64,000 nucleotides of DNA from JAGPUQ01 sp963708735 (GTDB lineage: Bacteria; Pseudomonadota; Gammaproteobacteria; Pseudomonadales; Porticoccaceae). The notes beneath the pieces are model-generated. The model was not told the origin of the DNA. It was given only the letters and a program-made list of their open reading frames with translations, and did no database searches. The position numbers and the translations under genes are program-made. The DNA is taken from NCBI GenBank assembly GCA_963708735.1, contig CAVPTW010000005.1, forward strand, positions 62,001-126,000, given 5' to 3'. Within the stretch, counting starts at the first letter, position 1. Each line of letters begins with the position of its first letter. Of the stretch, positions 1-8,014 are shown piece after piece.

Positions 1-681
1 GAAGTCGTGCGGGAAAAATACCGCCTGGTGTCCCGCCACGACCGCATCGGCCGCATGGCCGACACTCAGGAATTCCACAACCTCACCTTTCCACTGCACC
101 GGTTTTCGCCCGCGCTGCTGGAAGAATTGCAAGCCACGGCGCCGTCGCTGCTCCACATCTCAGGCGACCGGCTGATCATCCGCCACCTCTACACCGAGCG
201 GCGCATGACCCCGCTTAATCTCTATCTACGAACCGCGGATGAAACGGAAACCCGCAACGTGATTGACGAATACGGCAACGCCATCAAGCAGCTTGCGGCC
301 GCGAACATCTTTCCTGGCGACATGCTGCTGAAAAATTTTGGCGTCACCCGCCACGGCCGCGTGGTGTTCTACGACTACGACGAAATCTGTTATCTCACCG
401 ACTGCAACTTCCGCCACCTGCCCGAACCCCAAACCGAGGAGCAAGCCCTGTCGGCCCGGCCCTGGTACACGGTGGGACCCAACGACATTTTCCCGGAGGA
501 ATTCCGGCTATTTTTTTCCGGCAATCCGCTGGCGCGAAAACTTTTCGAGGAACTCCACAGCGACATTTACACGCCGGAATTCTGGCAGGGAATCCAGATG
601 GAGATTCGCGCAGGCAAGATCGTGGATGTGTTTCCCTATCGCCGCAAACGGCGTTTTTCCGCACGGGCGCGGGCAGACTGA
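1..681 (+). CDS. aceK: Isocitrate dehydrogenase kinase/phosphatase, C-terminal part
   Basis: The reading frame is open from base 1, so the 5' part lies outside the window and about 226 C-terminal residues are seen. The stretch around FPGDMLLKNFGV and the following VVFYDYDEICYL are characteristic of the AceK kinase/phosphatase active-site region. AceK reversibly phosphorylates isocitrate dehydrogenase and so switches carbon between the TCA cycle and the glyoxylate bypass. The enzyme is cytosolic and typical of gamma- and betaproteobacteria, which supports the taxonomic placement. The C-terminal tail is basic (RRKRRF). The identification rests on recalled family motifs. There is no aceA or aceB in the window. 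Confidence 0.93.
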   Translation, partial: EVVREKYRLVSRHDRIGRMADTQEFHNLTFPLHRFSPALLEELQATAPSLLHISGDRLIIRHLYTERRMTPLNLYLRTADETETRNVIDEYGNAIKQLAAANIFPGDMLLKNFGVTRHGRVVFYDYDEICYLTDCNFRHLPEPQTEEQALSARPWYTVGPNDIFPEEFRLFFSGNPLARKLFEELHSDIYTPEFWQGIQMEIRAGKIVDVFPYRRKRRFSARARAD

Positions 682-1007
682 AGCCGAGCAGTTTTGGATC
701 AACGGAGATCGACGAACGCAAGGGCTGTCCCGATCTTGGTGGGTGGATCAGGGCTTAACGTCATCAGGGTAAAGTGTAGTCAACCGAGGTACATTGCGTT
801 GCGGATCGACGTCACTTTCAATCAGACGTCACCCTCAACCAGTTGACGACTGGCACTTCATTCAGCGCCGTGAAGCCGCCCCCCAACTCCGCCCACGGAA
901 CTCAGACATCATCACGGCTTTGCAATACCCGGGATCCGAATGTTATAGCCAAGCATCTGTCATGGGTAGCGGGCTAAGCTGCCCTGATTGGGGAAGACCC
1001 CAAAAAG
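682..1007. other. Intergenic gap between aceK and the monooxygenase operon
   Basis: This is a convergent gap of about 325 bases. I see no convincing gene: the one short open frame (794-1015, plus strand) has no recognisable motif and runs into the neighbouring gene antisense. Near 991-1000 there is a short GGGG/CCCC hairpin without a following T-run on either strand, so I do not call it a terminator. Confidence 0.5.
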
Positions 1008-1655
1008 CTAACTAGTCTTTGATTTCGACTTGAAGATACTGCGACGGCCAGAACCCCAGATAAACACGCCGCAAAACAAAAACAACAGCGCATAGTAAGC
1101 AACGTATTTGGCGTAGTGCCCGCCCCCAACGTAGAACGGGAACACCGAGCGGTAACTCAGCCCGGTAGCTTGGTGGTGAGCCTCAATAACGCCCACATAG
1201 CCACCAGGTTCCACGAAAGAATAATGAATGCTTATTGTGCCCGAGCTATACGACTTTGGTTTTTCGTAGAAAACGGTGGCTTTTTCGACCGCCTCCGGGC
1301 CGCCCAAGTCCTCGTAAGTCGCCCTGCGGCCAATGTTTTTGACATCGCGGACAATCCGGAAATCGATGTCCATTACCCGCAGTTCGTCGCTAATGAAGTC
1401 GATTACGAAAATCGCCTTGGTGACCACTGGAATATCTTCACAAAACTCCTGAGAAGCGCGTTCCTGCGGGAGATAGCCAGTAAAGTGCGCGCTGTATGGC
1501 CCGATCTTTATCATGCATACATCCTCTTCCATGGAGACGCCACCGTGGCCGAGTGCGGGTGCCGACGCGAAAAGCAAGCTCATCCCTACCCACAGACCAA
1601 GCGCCAAGTTCGAGACGCCTGGATGTGTGAGACGATTTTTTTTATTTTCGATCAT
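1008..1655 (-). CDS. Membrane-anchored periplasmic protein at the end of the pmoCAB-like operon
   Basis: About 215 residues from the ATG at 1655; an alternative TTG start at 1691 overlaps the pmoB stop. It has an N-terminal signal peptide ending in SAPALG, predicted to be cut just before HGGV so that the mature protein would begin with His. A periplasmic domain rich in acidic, aromatic and His residues follows, then one C-terminal membrane helix (YVAYYALLFLFCGVFIW) and a basic tail. It follows pmoB by about 30 bases, so it is probably co-transcribed. Its position resembles that of PmoD/AmoD-type accessory proteins, but I do not recognise clear sequence homology. A copper-handling role is inferred from context and from the exposed N-terminal His. 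The function is otherwise unknown. Confidence 0.7.
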   Translation of the reverse strand: MIENKKNRLTHPGVSNLALGLWVGMSLLFASAPALGHGGVSMEEDVCMIKIGPYSAHFTGYLPQERASQEFCEDIPVVTKAIFVIDFISDELRVMDIDFRIVRDVKNIGRRATYEDLGGPEAVEKATVFYEKPKSYSSGTISIHYSFVEPGGYVGVIEAHHQATGLSYRSVFPFYVGGGHYAKYVAYYALLFLFCGVFIWGSGRRSIFKSKSKTS

Positions 1656-1687
1656 GAGATAGCCAGCCCGCGCGTCGCAAACCACCG

Positions 1688-2941
1688 TCAAAAATAGCTG
1701 GGCAGAACTGATCCACCCACTTCCTGATAGTAACGTTTCCCTTGATCATCGTTGTAAAACAATAATCCCGCAAAACGACTGTCAGGATCGTGAATCAACC
1801 CAGTCATCCGATATTGTTCCCAGAGCGTATCGGATGCCACGATGACAGCATCCTTGGTTTCCCCTGGATTGATGGTATCAACCGAGACAGTGAGGCCATT
1901 GCGCGCAACCATTTCCTCGCCTTCGACAATTTTCCCCTCGGCGACTTTCGGGTTTATGAAACGGATGTTGGCGGTAATGAATTCATCGATACGCAAGGGC
2001 CGCTCGCCGTTGTTAGTCATTTTGACATGCATTGTCAGGCTTCTACCTTCGAGCTTGTAGGATGCACTATCGACATAGATTTTTAGATTCCCGGTGGGCA
2101 CATCCAGACCTTGAACCCCGACCTTGCCTGTCTGCAGCGGGATTGTGAGGGGATATTTCCGCTCGGCCCACAGATATCCAGTGAGGATAATGGTCAATGT
2201 CAAAGTGAAGAATATTGCCGAAACAACGAAGTCTTTTTTGGTCAGCAGCTCATTTGCCCGGCCAGCACCCAGCGCCCTGATGCGCATGAATCTTGGGATA
2301 AAAAGCTCTTTTCGGATCAGCCAGAATAGCAACCATGCGACACCCATGGCAATCCAAACCAGGTGCCAACCGATAACGCTACGCAATCCGAAGGTCTCGA
2401 GGTCGACGGTTTCGCCAGTAAGCAGCGTGGCGTTGTTCACAAACGGAGCATCTGTGTCTGCCTTATCAATCTCAATCCAAGTCCCTTTGCCAATAAGCGA
2501 GCCGGCATTCAATACATTTATCAGGGGATGTACATGATAGCGGCCGGGAATTCGCGCGCGCAGGACGACCTTGTATTCGTACACCTTTCCTAAAGGGAAG
2601 GCGGTGGACCGCATCATGGGCACACCGTTGACTTCCGAGTGGACCCTGAGGAAGGTGGGACCAGGTACGCCGACGTTCAGATAGGCGGTAGCAGCGATGC
2701 TGGGCAGAGTTTCCGGCCAATATACGGACGGGATAAACTTGCCCGTAAGCGTGACGGTATCGCCCACTTTGGCCTTGAGGGGAGTGACCTGGGTGTCGAA
2801 CCAATGCACCGTCCGCATCCGCATGCTCGGCAACTGGGCACGCTCTCCGTGAGCCAGGACATCGCCGGAGAACAGCACCAGTGCCGACAGCACGACCCAT
2901 GCCAGCCCCAATCTCGAATACATTTTTTTTGCAGCCATCAT
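1688..2941 (-). CDS. pmoB: Copper membrane monooxygenase subunit B (PmoB/AmoB family)
   Basis: Periplasmic cupredoxin-bearing subunit of a particulate (copper) hydrocarbon or ammonia monooxygenase, about 417 residues from the ATG at 2941 (a GTG at 2962 is possible). A signal peptide ends at DVLA and the mature chain begins HGERAQ, so His31 is the N-terminal copper ligand. The second ligand pair is the HVHP motif (His136, His138). All three Cu(B)-site histidines are therefore present, unlike in verrucomicrobial homologues. An N-terminal cupredoxin domain, a transmembrane pair near residues 205-265 and a C-terminal cupredoxin-like domain can be seen. It lies downstream of pmoA in the canonical C-A-B order. 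The substrate (methane, ammonia or a larger hydrocarbon) cannot be decided from this sequence. Confidence 0.93.
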   Translation of the reverse strand: MMAAKKMYSRLGLAWVVLSALVLFSGDVLAHGERAQLPSMRMRTVHWFDTQVTPLKAKVGDTVTLTGKFIPSVYWPETLPSIAATAYLNVGVPGPTFLRVHSEVNGVPMMRSTAFPLGKVYEYKVVLRARIPGRYHVHPLINVLNAGSLIGKGTWIEIDKADTDAPFVNNATLLTGETVDLETFGLRSVIGWHLVWIAMGVAWLLFWLIRKELFIPRFMRIRALGAGRANELLTKKDFVVSAIFFTLTLTIILTGYLWAERKYPLTIPLQTGKVGVQGLDVPTGNLKIYVDSASYKLEGRSLTMHVKMTNNGERPLRIDEFITANIRFINPKVAEGKIVEGEEMVARNGLTVSVDTINPGETKDAVIVASDTLWEQYRMTGLIHDPDSRFAGLLFYNDDQGKRYYQEVGGSVLPSYF

Positions 2942-3018
2942 AATATGTTTGGTAGCGCCCACGCCTTATGCCCCTTGGTCTTGTTCATGTACTTGTTGAA
3001 ACACTGGTTGATATTCGC

Positions 3019-3822
3019 TCACATAATGCGTTTGGCAAAAGTCACCAGTCTATTCACATAAGAACCCACCCAAAGAAAGATGGCGTAGACGACGATGCTG
3101 CAAAAGCCCGCGAACACCGCCGTCAATGGCACCACCGATCCGCCGAAAGTACGCAGCGTGGAGCTCTCGATAATTCGCAAGTATTCCGGCGTGGTAGTAC
3201 GGATATATTCGTACCCCATCAGATCGGCCAACGACAGCAGCATGCCATTGAACTCCACCGCCGTTCTGTAAGGGGCAATCAACGGCCAGTTCAACGGGTA
3301 CACCAGGGCGCCAAACAAACCTGCGCCTATCATGGCGGAGACAATGAGACTGCGCGTCATTACCAACGTGCAATCGAGCAAAATGCCGACTCCGATATAG
3401 GTTGCCGGAAAGACAAAGGTCAGCGGAAAGTAGGTAAAGTGATAGAAATTCAGATAGTGGCTGCCCCAGGCAACCAGGCACAGCAGAGTGGTCAAAGCGG
3501 TCGCGATGATGGGTAGACGTACCCGCTGCCATATGCCATAGGTGAAAGCTCCTATTGGCATCAACAGGGTGAACGGCGTCACCAAAGGCCACCACCGGCG
3601 ATCTTTCCAATCCACCCAGTAATCCCAATCTCCCGCCGTCAAGGTGAACTGGATCTGGATTCCGAGGGTAAGAAAAGTAAACAACACCAGGATCAAAATC
3701 CCGTCGAGACGACGGTACAGCTTCATGGCGGCCGGGTTGTTAAGCGATTCCATGTCGAGAATCTGCGCCCTGGCTTCTTTTACTTCCTTGGCCCGCAACT
3801 CTTCTGATTGCACTTCGTTCAT
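3019..3822 (-). CDS. pmoA: Copper membrane monooxygenase subunit A (PmoA/AmoA family)
   Basis: 267-residue polytopic inner-membrane subunit with about seven hydrophobic segments. It contains the family hallmark GDWDYW with WKDRRWWPLVTP just after it, and the later GYEYIR segment. These are the conserved regions on which pmoA/amoA surveys rest. A GAGGTG sequence about nine bases before the ATG serves as ribosome-binding site. It sits between pmoC and pmoB, separated from pmoC by a stable hairpin. The gene is visibly poorer in GC than the catabolic genes to its right. Membership of the copper monooxygenase superfamily is certain. The subgroup (methane, ethane/propane or other hydrocarbon) needs a tree. 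Confidence 0.95.
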   Translation of the reverse strand: MNEVQSEELRAKEVKEARAQILDMESLNNPAAMKLYRRLDGILILVLFTFLTLGIQIQFTLTAGDWDYWVDWKDRRWWPLVTPFTLLMPIGAFTYGIWQRVRLPIIATALTTLLCLVAWGSHYLNFYHFTYFPLTFVFPATYIGVGILLDCTLVMTRSLIVSAMIGAGLFGALVYPLNWPLIAPYRTAVEFNGMLLSLADLMGYEYIRTTTPEYLRIIESSTLRTFGGSVVPLTAVFAGFCSIVVYAIFLWVGSYVNRLVTFAKRIM

Positions 3823-3889
3823 TTGGGCGACACCTCACGTTTTTGAAATGGCAATGGGCTGAGGGCGTGCAGCAGCTGTCGGCAGAAAA

Positions 3890-3919
3890 GAGTCCCCGCA
3901 AGTATGCTTGCGGGGACTC
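3890..3919 (-). terminator. Stable hairpin with T-run between pmoC and pmoA
   Basis: A perfect 13-bp inverted repeat (GAGTCCCCGCAAG and its complement) with a 4-base loop lies in the pmoC-pmoA gap. On the minus strand, the direction of transcription, it is followed at once by TTTTCTG, so it has the form of an intrinsic terminator. Since pmoA and pmoB must be expressed with pmoC, it more likely works as a partial terminator or an mRNA-stabilising 3' end that makes pmoC transcript more abundant. Confidence 0.8.
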
Positions 3920-3980
3920 GGGGATTACCACTTTAGTACGCCGAGATCTCTCGACAAAAAGATGGTGCTTGATGGATAGA

Positions 3981-4781
3981 TCAAACCGCCTGGCGACTTT
4001 TGAGGGCAGTCACCTGTGCGATGGAGCGGCCCATGTAGGTGAAGAGCTGCACGACCAGCGGTACAAAGAAAAACAGCGACCAGCCCAGCAAGACAAAGCC
4101 CCAATGGATCGGCGCCGCAAACAGTTCCTCTGCATAGAAGAACGTGTGGCCCCACTCATTGAACCCATAGTTGGGCATGATCATGAGAATGCCGACAACC
4201 ACCGCCAGGAACGGCAGCGACACCTTGTTCATGTAGACCGGCAGACGGGTATGCGCCCAGATGAACGTCGGGATCAGCATCGCGGTCAGGAATGGCAGCG
4301 AGAAGTAAAAAATAATGATGTGCGTCGGGGTAAAATCCGTATCCCGTATCGTCACCTGATGCCAGGCAGCATCCGACTCCACCGACGTAATCGCCACTGT
4401 CGCCGCCCACAACCCCATGACGGTAAATATACCCAGCAGCTTCCAGTAGCGGCTCAACTCAAGCTCGGGGCCGATTTTGCTGGCATCCGTCTCCCGCGTC
4501 ATCCATAGATAAATGGACGAGCCAATGGTGAACATTGCCAGCACAATGATTTCGCCGTACAGCAGCGGCATCCAATATGTCTGGAACTCCGGAGCGTAAT
4601 AGTCAGTTCCTGTCGCGAACGCCATCATCCCCATGTAGAGGCGCAACCCAGCGCCCACTGCCAACACCAACGCACCGAATCCCCAAGCAATCCGGTTTCG
4701 CTTGAAGTGCCCGGCGACCTTGGTGCCAAAACTCTCGTTGGAGCCGACAGCTACATCGTTCGCTGTGCGTGTGTGTGCCAT
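3981..4781 (-). CDS. pmoC: Copper membrane monooxygenase subunit C (PmoC/AmoC family)
   Basis: 266 residues from the ATG at 4781 (MAHTRTAND); the open frame extends further upstream but without family similarity. It is a polytopic inner-membrane subunit. The metal-site residues proposed as the active site of particulate methane monooxygenase are present: Asp137 and His141 in ESDAAWHQ, and His154 in DTDFTPTH. The conserved NEWGHTFFYAEELF segment follows. It is the first gene of the operon, with 480 bases of upstream region shared with a divergent AraC-type regulator. Catalysis would be O2-dependent hydroxylation of a C-H (or N-H) bond using quinol-derived electrons. Confidence 0.95.
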   Translation of the reverse strand: MAHTRTANDVAVGSNESFGTKVAGHFKRNRIAWGFGALVLAVGAGLRLYMGMMAFATGTDYYAPEFQTYWMPLLYGEIIVLAMFTIGSSIYLWMTRETDASKIGPELELSRYWKLLGIFTVMGLWAATVAITSVESDAAWHQVTIRDTDFTPTHIIIFYFSLPFLTAMLIPTFIWAHTRLPVYMNKVSLPFLAVVVGILMIMPNYGFNEWGHTFFYAEELFAAPIHWGFVLLGWSLFFFVPLVVQLFTYMGRSIAQVTALKSRQAV

Positions 4782-5261
4782 ATCGAGTACCCCTATAATG
4801 GTGTCAGTCGTTGGTTCAGTTAACGTATGTGCCCCATCCCCAGCGGGCGAGCCCGTTGCCCCGCGGACACCGCGACTACCTCGCTGAAGACTGCCGGCCC
4901 AAGCTGCACCACGAAGCGCAGGAGCGCTCTTCATGATCATGCACATGACCATACGTTATTTTATGGAGCGAACTATAGGCAAGCCGCCCGATACTGATAC
5001 AGGGCAATAGGTGACAGGGATGGTGCAGAAAGTGACACGGGCTTATGGGTCCGGTCCGCATCTGTGGCGGCACGCCCGCCTGAGAACATTCAAGGAGGCT
5101 CCTTCGGCGGGTCCATGCAGAGCGCCTTTGCCCGCTTGCCGCGGGCGTGCGAGAATTGTTCGTTAAGCAAACATTCCATCGCGAAGCCGCCCCGCAGACG
5201 CTGACTGCCTGATAGTTGCAGTCGATGTAACCCGCTGTGGGGCCGTGGTCAGAGAGATAAC
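4782..5261. promoter_or_regulatory. Divergent control region of pmoCAB and araC-like gene
   Basis: 480 bases without a gene separate pmoC (minus) from the AraC-type gene (plus). Two identical GTGACA hexamers at 5011-5016 and 5032-5037 are exactly 21 bp apart (two helical turns), the usual layout for an AraC-family activator. Reading toward pmoC, a TATAGT (4976-4971) could be the -10 box, with no good -35 box, as expected of an activator-dependent promoter. A small palindrome CCATA/TATGG lies at 4950-4968. All assignments are pattern-based. Confidence 0.45.
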
Positions 5262-6335
5262 ATGACAGAACCACACGGCTCCATGCGCCCCCCCGACAAG
5301 CTGGCGGTCGCGGCACAACCACCCACGCCCGATAGCCGCTTCGTCAATGCCAGCTACGCCAACATGGTATTCCATACCTTGGGCGGCGGGCCCGAGGTAC
5401 GCACTATTTTCGAGCGCCATGGCCTGCCGAAGTCGCTGCTGGAAGACTCGAGTGCGCCGGTCCCGTTCGCGGATCTGGCGCAAGCCGTGTTCGCGGTCAT
5501 GGCGGCGCTCGACCTGCCCGCTGCGGGATTGTCACTAGGCTCCAAGCTCCATGTCTCCAAGCATGGCACCATCGGCATGGCGGTCATCTCCGCCGAAACG
5601 GTAGGGCAGGCGATCAAGGACATCGCCAGGTACTACCAGACGACCGTAACCTTCTGCGACATGGCCATGTTCTACGAGGGGGACCGAATTGTCCTGGAGC
5701 TCAAGGAAGCGTTCACCAGCCCTGAAATCAAGGTGATCGTCGTCGAGGCGCTGATGCTGACGCTGCAAAACGCCCTCGAATTCGTCAGCGGCCAGCCACT
5801 CACCGACAGCCGGGTCATCTTCGGGTACCCACCACCGCCCTATGCGGACCAGTACGATCTGTATTTTTCCGGCAAGACCGAGTTCGACGGCGATCGCCAT
5901 CTGATGATTCTGCCGGCGTCCCTCCAGGCAGTACGCTGCGTCTCGGCCGATGCCCGCATCCACCGCATGGCGGAAGAGCAACTCCAGCATCAGATGCACG
6001 AGCTGCGCGCCAACAACATCACCGCCCAGCATATCCTGGCGGAATTGCGCAAAAACCCTGCCGCGATGCCGACGCTCAAGGACATGGCCAAAGCGTTCAG
6101 TCTCTCGTCGCGCACCCTGATCCGCCATCTACAAACGGAAGGCACTACTTACCGCGATCTGCGCGAGAGTATCCACAAGCAAATGGCGATGGATTCGCTG
6201 CGCAATTCCGACCAGTCCATCGACGCCATCGCGATGGAATTGGGGTATCAGGATACCACCAGCTTTCGCCGCGCCTTCAAACGCTGGTGCGGCTGCTCGG
6301 CGTCCGAGTACCGGGAACGCAGCCGCCGCGAATAA
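5262..6335 (+). CDS. AraC-family transcriptional regulator
   Basis: 357 residues. The N-terminal about 220 residues match the AraC-type ligand-binding domain found in OruR/ArgR-like regulators (FVNASYANMVF onward). The C-terminal about 100 residues hold the two helix-turn-helix units, LKDMAKAFSLSSRTLIRHL and the typical IDAIAMELGYQDTTSFRRAFKRW. It is transcribed away from pmoCAB across a 480-base control region that holds a candidate direct-repeat operator, so it is the best candidate for the activator of the monooxygenase operon. An SDR gene follows 74 bases downstream on the same strand. The inducer is unknown. Confidence 0.9.
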   Translation: MTEPHGSMRPPDKLAVAAQPPTPDSRFVNASYANMVFHTLGGGPEVRTIFERHGLPKSLLEDSSAPVPFADLAQAVFAVMAALDLPAAGLSLGSKLHVSKHGTIGMAVISAETVGQAIKDIARYYQTTVTFCDMAMFYEGDRIVLELKEAFTSPEIKVIVVEALMLTLQNALEFVSGQPLTDSRVIFGYPPPPYADQYDLYFSGKTEFDGDRHLMILPASLQAVRCVSADARIHRMAEEQLQHQMHELRANNITAQHILAELRKNPAAMPTLKDMAKAFSLSSRTLIRHLQTEGTTYRDLRESIHKQMAMDSLRNSDQSIDAIAMELGYQDTTSFRRAFKRWCGCSASEYRERSRRE

Positions 6336-6409
6336 GGCGACCCTGATCATCTGTCGGCGCATCCGCGCCGACGGGAAGCATTCAACACATCCAGTCCGGG
6401 AGGACACCC

Positions 6410-7228
6410 ATGGCAAATCAAGGCATTCAAATTTCCCTGGCCGGCAAGGTCGCACTGATCACCGGCGCGGCGCGCGGTCTCGGCGCCGAAATCGCCGCCA
6501 CGTTTTCCCGCGCCGGTGCCGCCGTCATGATCGCCGATATCCTGGAGGATCAGGGGCGCCAGACTGCCGCCGCCATCCAGGCCAGCGGCGGGCGGGCGGC
6601 CTTTATCCGCCAGGACGTGACCCGTGAAGCCGACTGGGAGACCGCCGTCACCGAAACGGTACGGCAACTGGGCGGCCTGGATATCCTGGTCAACAACGCC
6701 GGCATCGAGATCTGTGCCCTGGTCGAAAACACCGAGCTGAAGGATTTCCAGCGCATCCTGGACATCAATGTGACCGGAGTTTTCCTGGGCCTGAAAGCCG
6801 CCTGCAAGGCGATGAAGCCGAGTGGCACAGCAGGTCGCGGTGGCGCCATCATCAATCTGTCGTCGGTGGCCGGACTGCGGGGCTTCTCGGGCCTGAGCGC
6901 CTACTGCGGCAGCAAGGGCGCGGTCAAACTGTTGACCAAGGCCGCCGCCGTCGAATTCGGATTTCTCAACTACGGCATCCGGGTGAATTCCATCCATCCC
7001 GGTCTGATCCCGACCGACATGGGCAACGCGGTGCTGAAAGGGTTTGTGACGGCAGGTCTCGGCAAGGACGCGGCCAGTGTGCAGCAGGCGTTCGAGCGCG
7101 GGACGCCGCTGGGTATGAAAGGCACCCCGTCGGATATCGCCAAGGCGGCCCTGTTCCTGGCGGGCGACCAGTCGCCCTGGGTCACGGGCGCCGAGATCGT
7201 GGTCGACGGCGGGACTACCGCCACCTGA
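6410..7228 (+). CDS. SDR-family oxidoreductase
   Basis: 272-residue classical short-chain dehydrogenase. Visible features are the nucleotide-binding TGAARGLG (about residues 19-26), the acidic residue in IADI at the end of beta-2 (suggesting NAD(H) preference), NNAG, Ser in NLSSVAG, and the catalytic YCGSK. A good ribosome-binding site, GGGAGGA, precedes the ATG. It lies in an apparent unit with the AraC-type regulator and beside the monooxygenase operon. An alcohol-to-ketone step on the monooxygenase product is therefore a reasonable guess. SDR sequences do not reveal substrate, and this one could equally act on a hydroxyacyl compound. Confidence 0.85.
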   Translation: MANQGIQISLAGKVALITGAARGLGAEIAATFSRAGAAVMIADILEDQGRQTAAAIQASGGRAAFIRQDVTREADWETAVTETVRQLGGLDILVNNAGIEICALVENTELKDFQRILDINVTGVFLGLKAACKAMKPSGTAGRGGAIINLSSVAGLRGFSGLSAYCGSKGAVKLLTKAAAVEFGFLNYGIRVNSIHPGLIPTDMGNAVLKGFVTAGLGKDAASVQQAFERGTPLGMKGTPSDIAKAALFLAGDQSPWVTGAEIVVDGGTTAT

Positions 7229-7278
7229 CCCCGGTCACCACGTGAAATCCCGCGACGCCGGTGTGGCGTCGTGCGGGT

Positions 7279-7950
7279 TCAGTCCGGTTTTGCGCGCGCA
7301 TTCGCACGTGTGGACCGGCTCAACCAGCGCAGGATACGCAGCCACTGCTCCCGGTCCGGCAGGGTCCTGGCCGGGGCGAACTCGAAGATCGACAGGCCCC
7401 GCTCGGCGGCCTGAATATAGTTCTGGCTGGCGCGCAACGCCGCGAGGAAGGGAAATGGCTTGCCGCTGGGCAGGCTGAAGTTCTGCAGGTAGCTTTCCAG
7501 ACCCGCCGCCGCCACGGATTGCTCCCGCACCCGATTGGCCACCGTCGCCAGCCGCACGCCGCCATTGACCAGCTTGCGCACCGCGTTCAACTCACCGATG
7601 AAATGATTCGCCGCACGGATATCGATGGGCGAAGGCAACAGAGGCATCAGCACGCTGTCGGCGCGCCGTACCAGATCCGCCAGTTCACGGCCATGGGTTG
7701 CCGCCGGACTGTCCATGATCAGCCAGTCGGTATCGCGGGGTACTCGCATTCCGTCGCGCCAGGCGGCGATGCCCTCGATCCCGGGACGATCCGCGGGGCG
7801 CACAGCGAGCCAGTCCATGCTGCAGCCCTGGGGATCGAAATCGGCCAGTACCACGCGCCTGCCCTTGCTGGCGTGATAGCCGGCCAGATTGGTGGCCAGG
7901 GTGGTTTTGCCACATCCACCCTTGGCATTGAGAACCAGCACACTTCGCAT
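7279..7950 (-). CDS. ParA/Soj-like P-loop ATPase, orphan
   Basis: 223 residues from the ATG at 7950. The deviant Walker A motif KGGCGKTT (residues 10-17), the switch region ADFDPQG and the Walker B-like DWLIMDSPA place it in the ParA/MinD superfamily (COG1192-like). Members use ATP-driven dimerisation on DNA or membrane to position cargo or segregate DNA. There is no parB-like gene beside it, and it sits alone between catabolic genes on a strand different from the upstream SDR. Its role here is unclear: it could be a relic of a mobile element or a cargo-positioning protein. Confidence 0.85.
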   Translation of the reverse strand: MRSVLVLNAKGGCGKTTLATNLAGYHASKGRRVVLADFDPQGCSMDWLAVRPADRPGIEGIAAWRDGMRVPRDTDWLIMDSPAATHGRELADLVRRADSVLMPLLPSPIDIRAANHFIGELNAVRKLVNGGVRLATVANRVREQSVAAAGLESYLQNFSLPSGKPFPFLAALRASQNYIQAAERGLSIFEFAPARTLPDREQWLRILRWLSRSTRANARAKPD

Positions 7951-8014
7951 AGTCCCTCCTCCCTGTTCCGACACCGCCAGACTGGCTTTCCTCCGCTCCA
8001 CCGGGCTCCGGAAC

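Noticed and set aside
794..1015. Small open frame in the gap after aceK
   Set aside because: No ribosome-binding site or recognisable motif; composition like non-coding DNA.
1116..1697. Plus-strand open frame over the fourth monooxygenase-operon gene
   Set aside because: No start signal or motif; the minus-strand frame has a signal peptide and membrane helix and continues the operon.
1008..4781. Possible pXMO (pxmABC) operon
   Set aside because: pXMO genes are ordered A-B-C; here the order is C-A-B with a fourth gene.
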